Both the position numbers and the translations under genes were made by a program. DNA of 64,000 nt, from NCBI GenBank assembly GCA_028023455.1, contig JAQFVV010012420.1:8885194-8949193 (forward strand), written 5' to 3'. Positions 50,215-62,068 of this stretch are shown here, piece after piece. Under the pieces are notes generated by a model. That model saw only the letters and a program-made list of their open reading frames with translations. It was not told the DNA's origin and ran no database searches. Every line of letters starts with the position of its first letter. The stretch's first letter is position 1. The DNA comes from Epiperipatus broadwayi. Its lineage: Eukaryota; Onychophora; Udeonychophora; Euonychophora; Peripatidae.

Positions 50215-50650
50215 TTGCCGATTAATTAAACTTTGCTTGTATTTATATATCAACATCGCCTCTTTAATTTTTCTTTTATTGTTATTTCTTTCAGTTTCCA
50301 ATATTTTTACATTGTTATAATCAAAATCAAAAACATATATACATGATTTATTATGGTCATAAAAAACAGAAGCTGATAAATTCTCACTATTTTTAAAATT
50401 TTTTGTTTTGTATTTTGAACCCTTTTAAACAATAATATGTGCTCTTTTGTTCTTTTTTCCAATGTGTACCTCGATTCACCTATATTTCCACTACCACACC
50501 TACATGTCCATTTGTAAATAATACAATTTTTATTTGTCAATAAAGTTATATCTTTTGAATTATTTATTAATTTATTTAATGTAGGTGGTGCATAAAATGC
50601 TATATCGCATATTCCTTTATAAATTTTCTTAATGAAACTTGCCTGTTGAT
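50215..50650 (-). pseudogene. PLE GIY-YIG endonuclease fragment, left arm
   Basis: The mirror copy of the right arm on the - strand: TNKNCIIYKWTCRCGSGNIG, then YTLEKRTKEHILLFKR. The catalytic YIGE turn is changed to NIGE, and a one-base change near 50400 (a frame shift after KQKILK) breaks the rest, which still matches the right arm in another frame. It has decayed more at the protein level than its partner. Confidence 0.85.
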
Positions 50651-51196
50651 TCGATCAATACCATATATATCGAATCAAATTTTTCTGATAAAAAGTTGTG
50701 GCTATCAATACCATATATATCGAATCAACAGGCAAGTTTCATTAAGAAAATTTATAAAGGAATATGCGATATAGCATTTTATGCACCACCTACATTAAAT
50801 AAATTAATAAACAATTCAAAAGATAAAACTTTATTGACAAATAAAAATTGTATTATTTACAAATGGACATGTAGGTGTGGTAGTGGATATATAGGTGAAT
50901 CAAGGTGCACATTGGAAAAAAGAACAAAAGAGCACATATTATTGTTTAAAAGGGTTCAAAATACGAAACAAAATTTTAAAAATAGTGAGAATTTATCAGC
51001 TTCTGTTTTTTATGACCATAATAAATCATGTATATATGGTTTTGATTTTGATTATAACAATGTAAAAATATTGGAAACTGAAAAAAATAACAATAAAAGA
51101 AAAATTAAAGAGGCGATTTTGATATATAAATACAAGCAAAGTTTAATTAATCGGCAAGCAGCAAACATTAAGATAACAGAATTATGGAAAAGTTGA
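50639..51196 (+). pseudogene. PLE GIY-YIG endonuclease fragment, right arm
   Basis: The open frame gives 185 codons. Only the part from about 50727 (QQASFIKKIYKGICDIAFYA) is PLE sequence; the first 30 codons read the palindrome centre. The PLE-specific linker is followed by NKNCIIYKWTCRCGSGYIGE, then CTLEKRTKEHILLFKR and FDFDYNNVKILETE. This is a GIY-YIG domain with the YIGES catalytic turn, the Arg of the RTKEH helix and the C-C preface. The RT is absent, so it is a truncated copy. The domain reads intact, but nothing suggests that it is expressed. Confidence 0.85.
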
Positions 51197-51533
51197 CATT
51201 GAATTATGGGAAAGTTGACATTTTTAAATGTGATAGTTGACAAAGCTACAACATAGTGAAAGCGCTTCTAAGTTATAGTTATACATATAATTTTTATTGA
51301 CTTTTAATTACTGTATTTTCAAATATTTATTTATAGAGTTACATACATATATATATATTTATTTATTTATTTGTTTATTTATATATATATATGGTATGTA
51401 TTCATAATATATGTATATATAACTATAGGCAATAAGATATATGTAAAAAAAGTCATTTACTAGTAGATATAATGTTATATGTTTATATGATTAAGTATTT
51501 GTAGATTTATGTATTTATATACATTTTGTAGCT

Positions 51534-51560
51534 CTGAGGAAGATTGCTGGACAATCGAAA
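51534..51560 (+). ncRNA. Hammerhead-like core downstream of the right PLE arm
   Basis: CTGAGGA (51534-51540), one A, the stem GATTG/CAATC with loop CTGGA (51542-51556), then GAAA (51557-51560). This fits CUGANGA, helix II, GAAA of a hammerhead ribozyme, on the same strand as the upstream endonuclease fragment. A helix III/cleavage-site strand was not identified, so it is a motif, not a proven ribozyme. Confidence 0.5.
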
Positions 51561-52374
51561 TTGTTAAATGAATTAATTTTAATTTAATAAAGTAAGCATT
51601 GAAGTGGCAAAAAGAAAAGTTTTTTTTTTTTTTAAGTATGAGACAATTAGAAGAAAAGGAGAAAAATATTTGGCATTCTTCATAAAAATATTGAAAAGAA
51701 TACTGGAAATGTCTCAAAAAATAGAAAAATACCCAAAATTATTCTAATTTTCAAAAATTATTTTGAGCAAATTTAAAAGTTTTTAATTGCCTAGATTTAA
51801 AAAAAAATCAGATTTTGCATTTTAGATTATCATGTAATACTGCTATCTTTGTTATGTCACATGATCTCTTCCAGTTGGACAATAAAAAAATACACATATT
51901 AAGTTGTCTGTATAAAATGATAATCCTTACTTTTCAATAATGATAATTTAACATTCCTTATCAGTTTCAACACAATTTTATATACCATCTCAGTATTTAG
52001 AGCTTTATTTTAAAATTAAACTAAGCTTTTATCTCATTAATGTGTAGGTAAAAAAATAAATTTTTGTGAAATATAATAATCTGTACTATATAAAGGTCAT
52101 AGAAAGGAATTTGCTATTAACTAAAAGGAGACCATTTGATTCTTCTTGAGGCATTAAAGGAACCAAGTAGGGCAAATTCCTAATGTTTTCTCTATACGTT
52201 CATGTTATTGCAGCTATTATTACTATGTGATTAGTATTCATATAGTATACAAACATGAATTTGCTGCTCATGAACATGCATTACCCAGCATGGTGACTTC
52301 TGAGTTTAAGATCAAGAAACATTATAGTCTTTTTTTCTCAGTTGCTTGATAACTCTTAATTGAAATATCAGCAG
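51561..52374. other. Intron sequence without recognised features
   Basis: AT-rich sequence between the PLE pair and the LINE. Confidence 0.5.
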
Positions 52375-53013
52375 ATTTTGAAGATGATTCAGATTTGAAT
52401 GAAATCAAAAGGAAAATAATTTAAAAACTACAACAAAGATAGCTGGTAGAAAAAAGCAGCAATTGACCAATAAAATTTCTACTGAGAGTAGAGAATTTAT
52501 GAAGGAAAAAAGAAATGTGAAAATATATATAAATGATACATTAAAAAGGATTGAATATTTCGAATTTTGTAAAATGGAGTGAAAAAGAGTTGATAATGAT
52601 ATAAGACAGTATAATTGTGAATTAGCAAGGAAAGCTATAGAAGAGAAAGAAACTCTCAAGAGTGTAAAAGAATATTTGGTGTTAGTCAAAAACTTATTTC
52701 TGCAATAAGAAAAAAAGATAAAACTACTACTAAGAAGAGAGATGACATCACAAAAGTGTAGAAGAGTTCTATCAAAAATTATATAGCAATAAAGAACAAG
52801 GAAAAGTATCTCCTACAACTATTATATCTTCTGAATTGCCAAGGATTTTAAATGAAATGAGATAAGCAATTGAATTTATGAAGAAGGGAAAAGCTCCAGG
52901 TAATGATAGAATTATAATCGATATCTTAAAAGAATCAGGAGAAGAATTTGGAAAAAATTTGGAAAAGTTATATAACAAATGTACAAAATTAACAAAGCGT
53001 ATGACACACTTGA

Positions 53014-53496
53014 ATGAGAAGCTATAAAGATACACAGAAATTATTACACGCTAAGTGCTTTCGGGGCCTAAATGATAAAGATATATCATATGATTGGAAG
53101 AATGCAATATTAGAATTAATATTTAGAAAAGATGATAAAAAAGATATTAGAAATGACAGACCTATCAGTCTTTTATCAACTTTATACAAATTTTTTACTA
53201 AGATAATTACAATTCATCTACAAAGAACTTTGGATTTTGACCAACCAATGGATTATATCCAAATATTGAGAGTAGTTAAAGAAAAGGCCAATGAATATGA
53301 GTCACCATTATGCTTTGGATTTGTAGATTATGAAAATGCATTTCATTTTATAAGCATTTCTTCAGTGATTAAAGCATTGGATGAAAGTATAAACCTGGGA
53401 TATTATTATATTCTAAAGAATATTCATAAAAATGCAACAGTAACAATTAAATTACATAATAATACTAGGAAGATTAACATCAAAAAGGGTGTATGA
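53014..53496 (+). pseudogene. RTE reverse transcriptase fragment (fingers and palm)
   Basis: A 160-codon open piece of the LINE. It contains the NDRPISLLS finger motif, a K-FTKIIT helix, then FVDYENAF, the palm A motif with its Asp kept but the usual FDS changed to FHF. The YRPISL block is normally followed by QPxEQAGFR; here LDFDQP runs directly into MDYIQILR, so about a dozen residues are deleted. It ends in KINIKKGV followed by a stop where GVRQGD should be. The Asp pair of motif C is found 100 bp later in another frame with Ala changed to Ser (FSDD). Confidence 0.88.
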
Positions 53497-53848
53497 CAGG
53501 ATAACTCCACTGTTGCAAGAAGTATTTTGTGGATTAAAATGAGAAACTAAAAGAATAAAGATAAATGGAGATTATTTAAGTCATTCAGATTTTTCAGATG
53601 ATGTAGTTGTTTTTGAAAATAATGCTTTAGAGCTTCAGGCAATGTTGCAAGAGTTATCGGGTGAAAGTAGGAAAATAGGACTAAAGATAAATGTTAAAAA
53701 GACTAAAGTAATGTTCAATGGATTTTCTCAGAAGATGAAAATAAAGATTGATTATGATGAGTTAGAAGAAGTTAACAACTACAAATACCTTGGTCAGATT
53801 ATTAGTACATGGAAACATATGGATGAAAGTTTTCCTATAATTAAACTT

Positions 53849-54430
53849 CGTAAATTATAAAGATTTCGCAAGTGTCATTCATTCAAACATAACAAATGTA
53901 ATTTAAAGTGATCATGTAACACCTTCACGCTCTTATTTCTACACACTTAAGATTTGCTCATACATAAATGTTTGGGTTGAAAGAATGGGTGGATTCATTC
54001 CATTCTTTCTAAAATACTATATCTCGTGTCTGGAAAAATTGAGTATTCATTTATAATTTATCTTTAAAGTGCATGTGCATTGGCTTAATCACTAATATTA
54101 CTATTACATAAAAAACATAGCGCTATATAAAATAATATCTCATTGTATATGTTTAATTTCAACTAAAGAATGACGGTTCGTAAATTATAAAGAATTCACA
54201 AGTGTCATTCATTCAAACATAACAAATGTAATTTAAAGTGATCATGTAACACCTTCATGCTCTTATTCCACACTCTTAAGATTTGTCCATGCATAAATGT
54301 TTGGGTCGAAAAAATGGATGGATTCATTCCATTCTTTCTAAAATACTATATCTTGTGTCTGGAAAAATTGAGTATTCATTTATAATTTATCTTTAAAGCA
54401 CGTGTGCATTGGCTTAATAGCTAATATTAC
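53849..54430. mobile_element. Nested 582-bp insertion: head-to-tail dimer of a 330-bp unit
   Basis: It splits the LINE between NNYKYLGQII and the LTYGS tail, and is flanked by a 13-bp direct repeat TATAATTAAACTT (53836-53848, 54431-54443). The first unit starts at 53849 (CGTAAATTATAAAG) and the second at 54179 with the same sequence; unit 2 stops after 252 bp. Both share TGTCATTCATTCAAACATAA, GATCATGTAACACCTTCA and TCTGGAAAAATTGAGTATTC. No ORF, poly(A) or hammerhead core was seen. Confidence 0.85.
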
Positions 54431-54950
54431 TATAATTAAACTTTGTTGAAGTGCTTTTGGTAGAAATAACTTATTAAAAGAAAATATGCCTATGTGTTTG
54501 AAAATGAAGGTTTTTAGTAAATGTGTTTTATTAGTTCTTACTTATGGATCTAAGACTTAGACATTTAACAGAATAATGCAGAGACTTTAGACCACTCAAA
54601 GAAGTATGGAGAGATGCATGTTAGGAGTAACAGGAAGAGACTGAAAGTAAAATACATGAGTAAAAGAACAAACAGCTGTTACTGACTTCATTGAAAGAAT
54701 TAAAAGACAGAAGTGGAGTTGGGCTAAACATCTGTCTAGAAGAGATGATAATAGATGGGCAGTTGAAATCTTAAATTGGATTCCAAGAGATTGTAAAAGA
54801 CATAGAAAGAGACCACATGTGAGATGGATGGATGATATAAGCAAGTATGCAAGGATGATATAGAGAAGAGATGTCTAGAGATCAGAGAAGATGGATTGAA
54901 CTTGATGAGACCTTCTTCCTGCAGTGGATTGATAATGGTTGGTGATGATT

Positions 54951-55402
54951 ATTATTATATTGTTGAGGTAGTTGAGTGGAAAGATAATAGTAAAAAAAGG
55001 TCATTATATTTTCTTTTACAATAACAACAAAAAATAATAAAATATAATAAATGATTTGTAGAACATTAAAATTGCATGAAGTACATTTGATAGGCTTAAA
55101 GTTGTATTTTTACAGATTTTGTTTTTGTATCTACAAAGATATACTTCTATAAATAATCATGCTTGTTTAAACTTATGATTATTAAATATGTTGGAATTAA
55201 CATATAAAATTTATTAGACCAGTATTAATTATATCAATAAATATTAAACTATAGCTAGCTTATAGCAAATGCCCACCATTCTTAATAACATTGTATATGT
55301 AATTGATGACCTGCACATTTGCCCATAAACTGTCTATAGCTTAATATTTATTTCTATAATTACATTAATTTTAGTTTTATTTTATTATATATATATTTGT
55401 AG
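54951..55402. other. Intron sequence before the last visible RFX6-like exon
   Basis: AT-rich with no recognised element; includes the polypyrimidine and acceptor used at 55401-55402. Confidence 0.5.
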
Positions 55403-55525
55403 GTTCATTTCACCTTGTGCGCATGCTTCTCGATGAATATGTTTTACTAGCAATTGAATCTCAGTTTTTTGATGAAAGAGAAATAGAATTACAAATAATT
55501 CTACAAAAATATCTGAAACAACCAG
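55403..55525 (+). CDS. RFX6: RFX6-like exon ([18 protein letters not shown]...)
   Basis: This 123-nt exon follows ATTTGTAG and ends at CCAG/GTAAAG. Two nucleotides complete the split Gly; it then reads [34 protein letters not shown] and LKQP, leaving one nucleotide for the next exon. The FHL-RMLLDEY-LLA block ends the RFX dimerization domain, and an LQ-LL-KY segment follows it in vertebrate RFX6. If the GTAAAG donor were not used, the frame would run about 20 codons into a stop, giving a short alternative C-terminus. I prefer the spliced form because the phase-1 donor matches the other exons. Later C-terminal exons are poorly conserved in this family and I could not find them in 55526-64000. 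Confidence 0.92.
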
Positions 55526-56561
55526 GTAAAGATTTTTGCTTTATTTTCAAGACATTACTGTTTATGTTTATTAATTCTGTACAAATGAAATAATTCTATG
55601 TTAACATCTTATTATCAGATATTATTAAACATTTGATAATATTGATTTCTACAATCAAAAAATAACAAACACATCATTGATTATGGTTTATCCACTTGTT
55701 TGCAAGTCATTGAAGCAAGGAAAGTGTTACTTCCCTTTAAAATTACTATATCTTTATTATGTTTTATAATATTTTTATATTTATTATATTTTAAACATTT
55801 TATTAAATATTTTCACAAAAAATGACTAAATCAACTATTTATTTATCTTTTAATAAAGCAGATATCTTTCCTAATGAAGATCTTTTATATTATTTTCTAT
55901 CAATGGTGTGCTGCCTTTTTCTGCCACATTTATAAGTAATTTTTAAATTAAATCCACATGATAATAAAATATTATCTGAGTGTTTGATGACATGGAACTA
56001 ATAGCAGTTCAAAAATATTCTTATCTTTACAGTATTTTATCCCAGAGTAAGCTGTTTTGAATAAAATCCACACAATTCAAAAAGGTATAGCATGACAACA
56101 GTTCCAAAATAGTCAAAGTAGTCTATATTGCATTTTAAATTGGTTGAAACATTTTTTTTATATTAAATTTACATGTCTAATAAAAAGTTATGTTTGTTCT
56201 GACAGTACACAAATATATCCAGAATGAATTGTGTACTGGTCATCTTGTATTTATCAAATTGTTGAAGATCAATTAATAAGAACTTATTCAAAATAGAATG
56301 CATATTACTTTCAAATATATTTATCTAAATTTAAAAAAATATCTAAATAAATTTTTGTATTGTAATTTATTATTGTGTTTATTTTTAAAAATTTAATTTT
56401 TATATTTAATGATATATAAAATGTTTTATTTATTTTGTATTGATTTTTATTTTTTATGTTACATACTAATATGCTGCAGATACTTTATTTTAAAATATTT
56501 AATTTCCTTTAATTTGTATTTGATTTTTGTTTTCACTGTATATATATATAAAAATAAATAA
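55526..56561. other. Intron sequence after the last visible RFX6-like exon
   Basis: AT-rich; no further RFX6 C-terminal exon recognised. Confidence 0.5.
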
Positions 56562-56705
56562 ATTTTAACGGTAAATACAATATTATAGTTTAAATTCTTT
56601 TGTAGCACTTTCGATTACATGGTAATCCTCGTCAGCTGAATTACCACGTAATCGAAAGCGCGACAAAAGAATTTAAACTATAATATTATATTTACCGTTA
56701 AAATT
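56562..56705. repeat. 144-bp near-perfect palindrome with hammerhead-like motifs on both strands
   Basis: Arms 56562-56626 and 56639-56705 are inverted copies (ATAGTTTAAATTCTTTTGT / ACAAAAGAATTTAAACTAT) around a 12-nt centre, TCCTCGTCAGCT. On the - strand CTGACGA (56635-56629) leads into a GATTAC/GTAATC stem and GAAA (56612-56609). On the + strand CTGA (56636) leads into ATTAC/GTAAT and CGAAA. This looks like the last 70 bp or so of two PLE-type elements joined head to head. Confidence 0.85.
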
Positions 56706-56775
56706 ATTTTTTTTTTATATATATAATATTTTATAACAGGTACTGTATTTTACATTTAATATATATATATATTGT

Positions 56776-56825
56776 AACCCCTCACACTTATCACCAACAC
56801 TAACAATTACCCGGGGGCGCCAATT
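56776..56825. other. GC-rich segment, possible LTR terminus
   Basis: Directly after an AT run, TGTAACCCCTCACACTTATC and then TACCCGGGGGCGCCAATTC stand out from the AT-rich background. The first resembles the start of many LTRs and TGGCGCC (- strand) resembles a primer site, but no partner repeat is present in the window. Confidence 0.25.
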
Positions 56826-59800
56826 CTATAGATCATAGAATAAATTATCAATCTCACTCTATCCTAAATTTACTCATGAGGCTCTTAATTAAAGTTTCAC
56901 CTAAAACTAACTCAGTTGAGGGATACAGAGGTGTATGAGGTGTACAATGTACATTAGATGTGGGAGAAAATATTATAATTAATAGGAATAAAACATCTAT
57001 CAAGTTCTATGCTAAATAAAATTAAATTGGTAAAATTCTTCCAGCTAAAATTAATTAATTATAATCTAGATTTCATCTCCTCCCATCATCCATATGCACT
57101 GAACAACCTCTACCATATTATACAATTAAACTAATAACTAAAATAAAATTAAAAAAATATTTTAGAAATTGTAATGTATAACTAACTGGATCTAAACTCA
57201 AACTAAACCTATCATTACTAAATTTTTAATTAAACACTAATCTAATCTAATTAACTGAATTTATTATCTAATCTGAATTAAAATTGAAGATCTCAGGGAA
57301 TTAACTTATGGTATGGCTTGATATAACCCTTCTATATCTCAATATTATTACTGAACACTATGAAAATAATATTACAAACCAAACAATACCCTAATTAAAT
57401 ACTTGCAGTTAGATAATGAAAGAAATCGGGCACATTTTGATTTCAATTTATCATCTAAACCATTATTAAATAACAAAACCCTTTTAAAACGATCAGTAGA
57501 TAATTGGCATCTCATATAGTGTTTGAATCAAGGAAATCAATATCATCATATCTAAAGATTTATCATAATTAAATAAAAATGCAATTATATCACATTAAAT
57601 AAAATAAATGTGTAAGTATGTGTGGAAGTATGGAACACGAATGAATGCTAGAGAAGAAACTCTAAATACAAATTTAAATAACAAAATATTTATTGATCAA
57701 ATAGGAAAATAGTTAAACAAACATTTATTTCTCCTTTCATTGGTATGAACACAATTCAAGGGGATTTAGTATCATTAGTTACAGTTTGCACAAGGATAAA
57801 TAATACAACATAATCTCTTAACCTTTTACATCCACTACATTTCATTTATCAGAGCATTCTGATAGATTGGTAAAACATTTTTATTTTTAACATTAAATGA
57901 ACTAAATAAATCCATATCATTTACTATAAAAGAAATGGCTTTTTTAGCTATCAGTGATTTCTGATAGACTTATACAAAAATGAAGGAATATGACCTTATG
58001 CTTCTAGTAACTGATTATCAAATTATCTTATATTCAGCATTTTGCTTGGGAACACTCATTTACCAATTAAAATTTATGACAACAACATGGATTAAGATTC
58101 TAATTACACTGAATAAACTTAAGATTTTGCATTTTACTTTGAATGTATTTTAACTAAAATTAAATAAGGGGATTGAAAGCTAGAAATAATATTGGACTAT
58201 CTTACCAAAGAAAATAAGTACTTCTATTAATTAAATGTATTTTTCTTTGTAATCTTGAAGTAAAGTATTCTATTGAATAACTAGGTTCTGCTTTGCTAAA
58301 ATAAAAGTAAATCATTGTATTCATTAACTATGTCTTATCTTTGCTTTATTACTTACTCAAATTATGATTAAATGATAAAAATAAATGAGATGAAGCCTAA
58401 ATGATCATTACAAAATGTTTTAAAATGATAAGTAAAGTTATACATTAATAATGAATTTTTTTATATCTCAAAATTAACAATTTGTGCATGAATCTGTATT
58501 ATGCTGTGTGTCAAAGAAAATAAATAATTAATGTTAATCAATCTAATCGGTTTGCTTATGATATTTCAATATAATCATAATACGGATGAAGGCAAAGACT
58601 AATCAATCTTTATTTATTAACTACAATATAGCTGTTTTATATGACACTATACTCTCCTTTTATTCTTTTTTATCCATAAACTATCAAACACTTGGCTATA
58701 GCATAAGCTGGAAAACATCCAATATACACATGTGATAAAAGATTTCTATAATTCAAATCAGGTAAATACAACAATAACTCCCAAGTCTATTTTTAAGATT
58801 AAATAACTGGTGGAATAACTCATCACCAAATGAAAATCAGGGAGATAACATATCTAGCTTCATACGCATTTAATTCATCATATCAAATATAAAAGGAGGA
58901 TTCAATCCACTTCTATAAAAATACTACAATACATGGAAAAGAAAGGGATTACTCGATCCCATACACTACACTACACTGGGCAAACTACCCATATTAAATA
59001 TTCAAATAACAAAGACACTGACTCAATCCCATAAAATATTATAAAACATTGTGAACTTTATAGCATATAGCCACAAAATACTTTTCATTCAGGCATAACA
59101 AAGAAATAATAATTCTCATTTAAATATCTTTCTAATCCTTCAAAATGATTGATCATCCCCTTTCCTCCGAATCCGATTGATTTAAAATCATTTTTACTTG
59201 CAATTACATATAATTATAAATAAGTTTAATAATGGACACACACACGTATAAGCATAATGATACACAGACCATTTAAAATTGCAGTAAGCAAAGAATTACT
59301 ATTAAAATATTAATTATTACTGCTAGAATTAATAAAGAATAAATATCTCATATCTGACAATATTTAGAACTTGGTAATGTTCGAAGAATGGTTGGAAAAT
59401 GAAGTAATAATTACTGTGGACAAAGCAAGACAAAATAATTTTTTAATGCATTGGTATTAGCACAAATCTGTAGTAAAATTGAACCTAGATAAATAATAAA
59501 AATTGTATATTATAGATGAAATAATTATTAAAAATAATGGTTTTCTAATTTATAAGAAAAAATATATGCAGTAAGATTCAATATGATGAAGCTATTTCAA
59601 AATAATGGTTTACCCCTTTCAAACTATAAATGGATTCTTCCATTTATTTGCCACACGCGTATGTTATAATTTAACACACACCAAAAAAATAATAATAATA
59701 ATAATAACAATAATAAAAAATACCTTGTATGATATTTCCTTTATCATACATTTAACGAGACGTTCCAGTAGAACAAAAATATAATAATACATATAAAACA

Positions 59801-60837
59801 TATTTTAACTAATACTAACTATCTAAACACTATTAAATAAAATAAAGTTCTCTTCTTTTTTCCAATGAAATGAAAAGTTTATAAATAGTTTTTACATGAC
59901 TTTCCTTGTCATGTCTCCAAATGAATAATAAGGATAATAATTATAATGCATGAGAATAAATATAGACACAAAACGGCACATTCCTGCAGGAAAAATGAAA
60001 CCATGTTACTTTTAATTTAAAATAACAGGTTCAATGTTCTTAACTATTAGCTAATGAATTCCTGTTAATGCTGTGTATTAGGAAACTTATTAATTATGCA
60101 ATGCATATTTACGACGTATAAAGTAATATTTCATATTTCATTCCTAGGATTTAAAATGCATTTAATAATGTGAAGACATATAAATTTATCCATTTTATAA
60201 TTTATTTTTCTTATTAGTTTTAGGAAACATGTAAATATCAATAGTTCACTTATTTGCACATTTAATCTTTATTTCCTTCAATAGGTAAAAGTAGAAATAA
60301 ATATCCACTATTCCAATAAATATGATGATAAAATTACACAATTCTTGTGTATATTTTTAAATTTTCTTTTATACTTAGCATGAAATTTATTTAATAAAGT
60401 TCTGGAAATGTTCAATAAAAGTTCACACCTTTTCCACATATAAATGATGCAGGTTGCAGTTATTCCATTCATAATATGATTAAAACTTAAGAAATTAATT
60501 GTTAGAAAATAAACAAACATTCTTCTATTCTTTCCTGTTAAGTTTAAATTTAAATAAAATAATTTTACAATTCTATCACACATTCCCATTTTCTTAAATA
60601 ATAACAATTTATCTTGAATAATATAATATAACACTTACATGTACTTTAGCATAACGGTGGGAAAATTTAAGCAATCAGCTGAGAGCACAAATTGACGTAT
60701 CTTTTAGTGGTTTTAAGTACACATTTTCATAAACAAATACTATATTTTAGATTTTCAACTTGAACTTCAGAAGAGGAAAAATAATTGCACTATTAAACTC
60801 TGTTAAATAAAACTTAATTGTAGTTGTCCTTAGTTGG
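56826..60837. other. Intron or intergenic sequence without recognised features
   Basis: AT-rich; AAT runs near 59690. The - strand open frame 60308-60634 has no recognisable domain and is not supported. Confidence 0.5.
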
Positions 60838-60958
60838 TTATAATTGCCCTCTAAAATTAAAAGATTACCCTCTTAAAAATAAATATAATCGCCCTCTAAA
60901 AGTAATAATAATAATTGCCCTCTTAAAAGTAAATATAATTGCCCTTTTATAGATTTTT
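60838..60958. repeat. Minisatellite, about 30-bp units (ATTGCCCTCTTAAAAGTAAATA)
   Basis: Five diverged units carry the TTGCCCTCT / TACCCTCTT / TCGCCCTCT core followed by AAAA-TAA spacers; the last unit is TTGCCCTTTT. Confidence 0.85.
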
Positions 60959-62068
60959 TTAATAATAATTACATCACATTTCTCTCTTCCAATAGTTTAC
61001 GATATTTGACATTACCAGAAAAAGATTGTCAGTCTGCTCCTCCCCTTGCAAACTTACTTAATTTATGCAAAAACTTGTGAAAGTAAAAAAAAAATAGAGA
61101 TAAAAAAAAAATCATTTCGTCTTTTAAATAAATAAATATATATATTGAACTAATAATTAAATATTTTTAAAGCAGTATAATAAAACTGATGATAATTGTT
61201 TTAATAAATAAAATATTTTACAGTATTTGTCATTAAATAATCCACCAGTTCATAATCCATTGATTTATTTAAAATGTAATTAAGCTAGTTTTTTAATACT
61301 GTTCTTTATAAAATTAAATATTTGAATGTGATGTGGGATATTTAATGGTTTAATGAAACATATGAATGAAAAATGAAGTTGGATAATGCATGAATATTCA
61401 GTAGTAATATGCTATAGGTATTACACTGTTATGACTGAAATGACAATGTGAATGATGATGAGTGAAACATATTTTACTGTTCATGCTATAAATTAAAATG
61501 TATAAAACAAATGAACTAGAAAATCATTCTAACAAATCTGAATACTGCTTTATGAACAAATAAAACAAGTAAGCATCAACTTAAACTGTACTGATTATGC
61601 ATATAATAAACTACCCCCCTATTCTATCATTGATTATACCTTGAAATAAGATACTAAACATTTAAGAAATCTTTTTAATTACACCTACACTTACTTTTAA
61701 TTACAGTTTTAAGTCAAAATAAAAAATTTTTAAAAATTTCACGTTATTTCATTTTTTTTTAAAGAGGATAATATCAGATATTACTGATATATTACCACAC
61801 TACTATAATGACTATTTTTGGTACCAAACCAGAAGGTCACAATATATATATATATATTATTGGGAAATATCAACAAATAAGTAAATGTGAAAGAGTGTAT
61901 CATAGCATGGCCTGCAAATGAGTAACTAACAGCTTCGGTTAAAGAAATAAAAAAAGATTTTATAAAGCAAATAGAATTGACTTAATTTTTAAATAAACAG
62001 TCTTATAACTATTTAATTAATGCTTATCTAATTTTCTTTTTTTCAGCAATTGTAACTTGATGTAAACA
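60959..62068. other. Sequence without recognised features
   Basis: AT-rich with a TA run at 61843-61858; no coding or repeat structure recognised. Confidence 0.5.

Larger units (their letters stand above)
50028..51345. mobile_element. Palindromic pair of PLE 3' ends with GIY-YIG domains
   Basis: Arms of about 620 bp (50028-50650 and 50725-51345) are inverted copies in which nearly every base corresponds. Each reads outward as a 5'-truncated PLE: GIY-YIG endonuclease, then 3' UTR with a GTTGACA-type stretch and AAAGCGCTTCTAAGTT. The centre (50651-50724) contains TACCATATATATCGAATCAA twice in direct orientation. Such inverted partial copies next to each other are a known PLE arrangement. The two arms share the same truncation point, so a single event is likely. 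Confidence 0.92.
52375..54950 (+). mobile_element. RTE-type LINE retrotransposon, 5' truncated and broken
   Basis: The + strand carries RTE-clade reverse transcriptase landmarks in order: DSDLNEIKRKI near 52395, VEEFYQKLYS, MKKGKAPGNDRI (about 52878), DWKNAILELIFRKDDKKDI and NDRPISLLSTLYKFFTKII (53090-53200), CFGFVDYENAF (53310), NATVTIKLHNNTRKINIKKG (about 53430), FSDDVVVF (about 53590), GLKINVKKTKVMFN (53680) and NNYKYLGQIIS (53780). After a nested insertion come LKMKVFSKCVLLVLTYGS, QRSMERCMLGVTGRD and KRQKWSWAKHL (54500-54740), ending near RPHVRWMDD. Many stops, plus missing QAGF and GVRQGD segments, show it is dead. The endonuclease domain is absent. Confidence 0.93.

Noticed and set aside
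60308-60634. 108-codon - strand open frame
   Set aside because: AT-driven composition, no conserved motif, no splice support.
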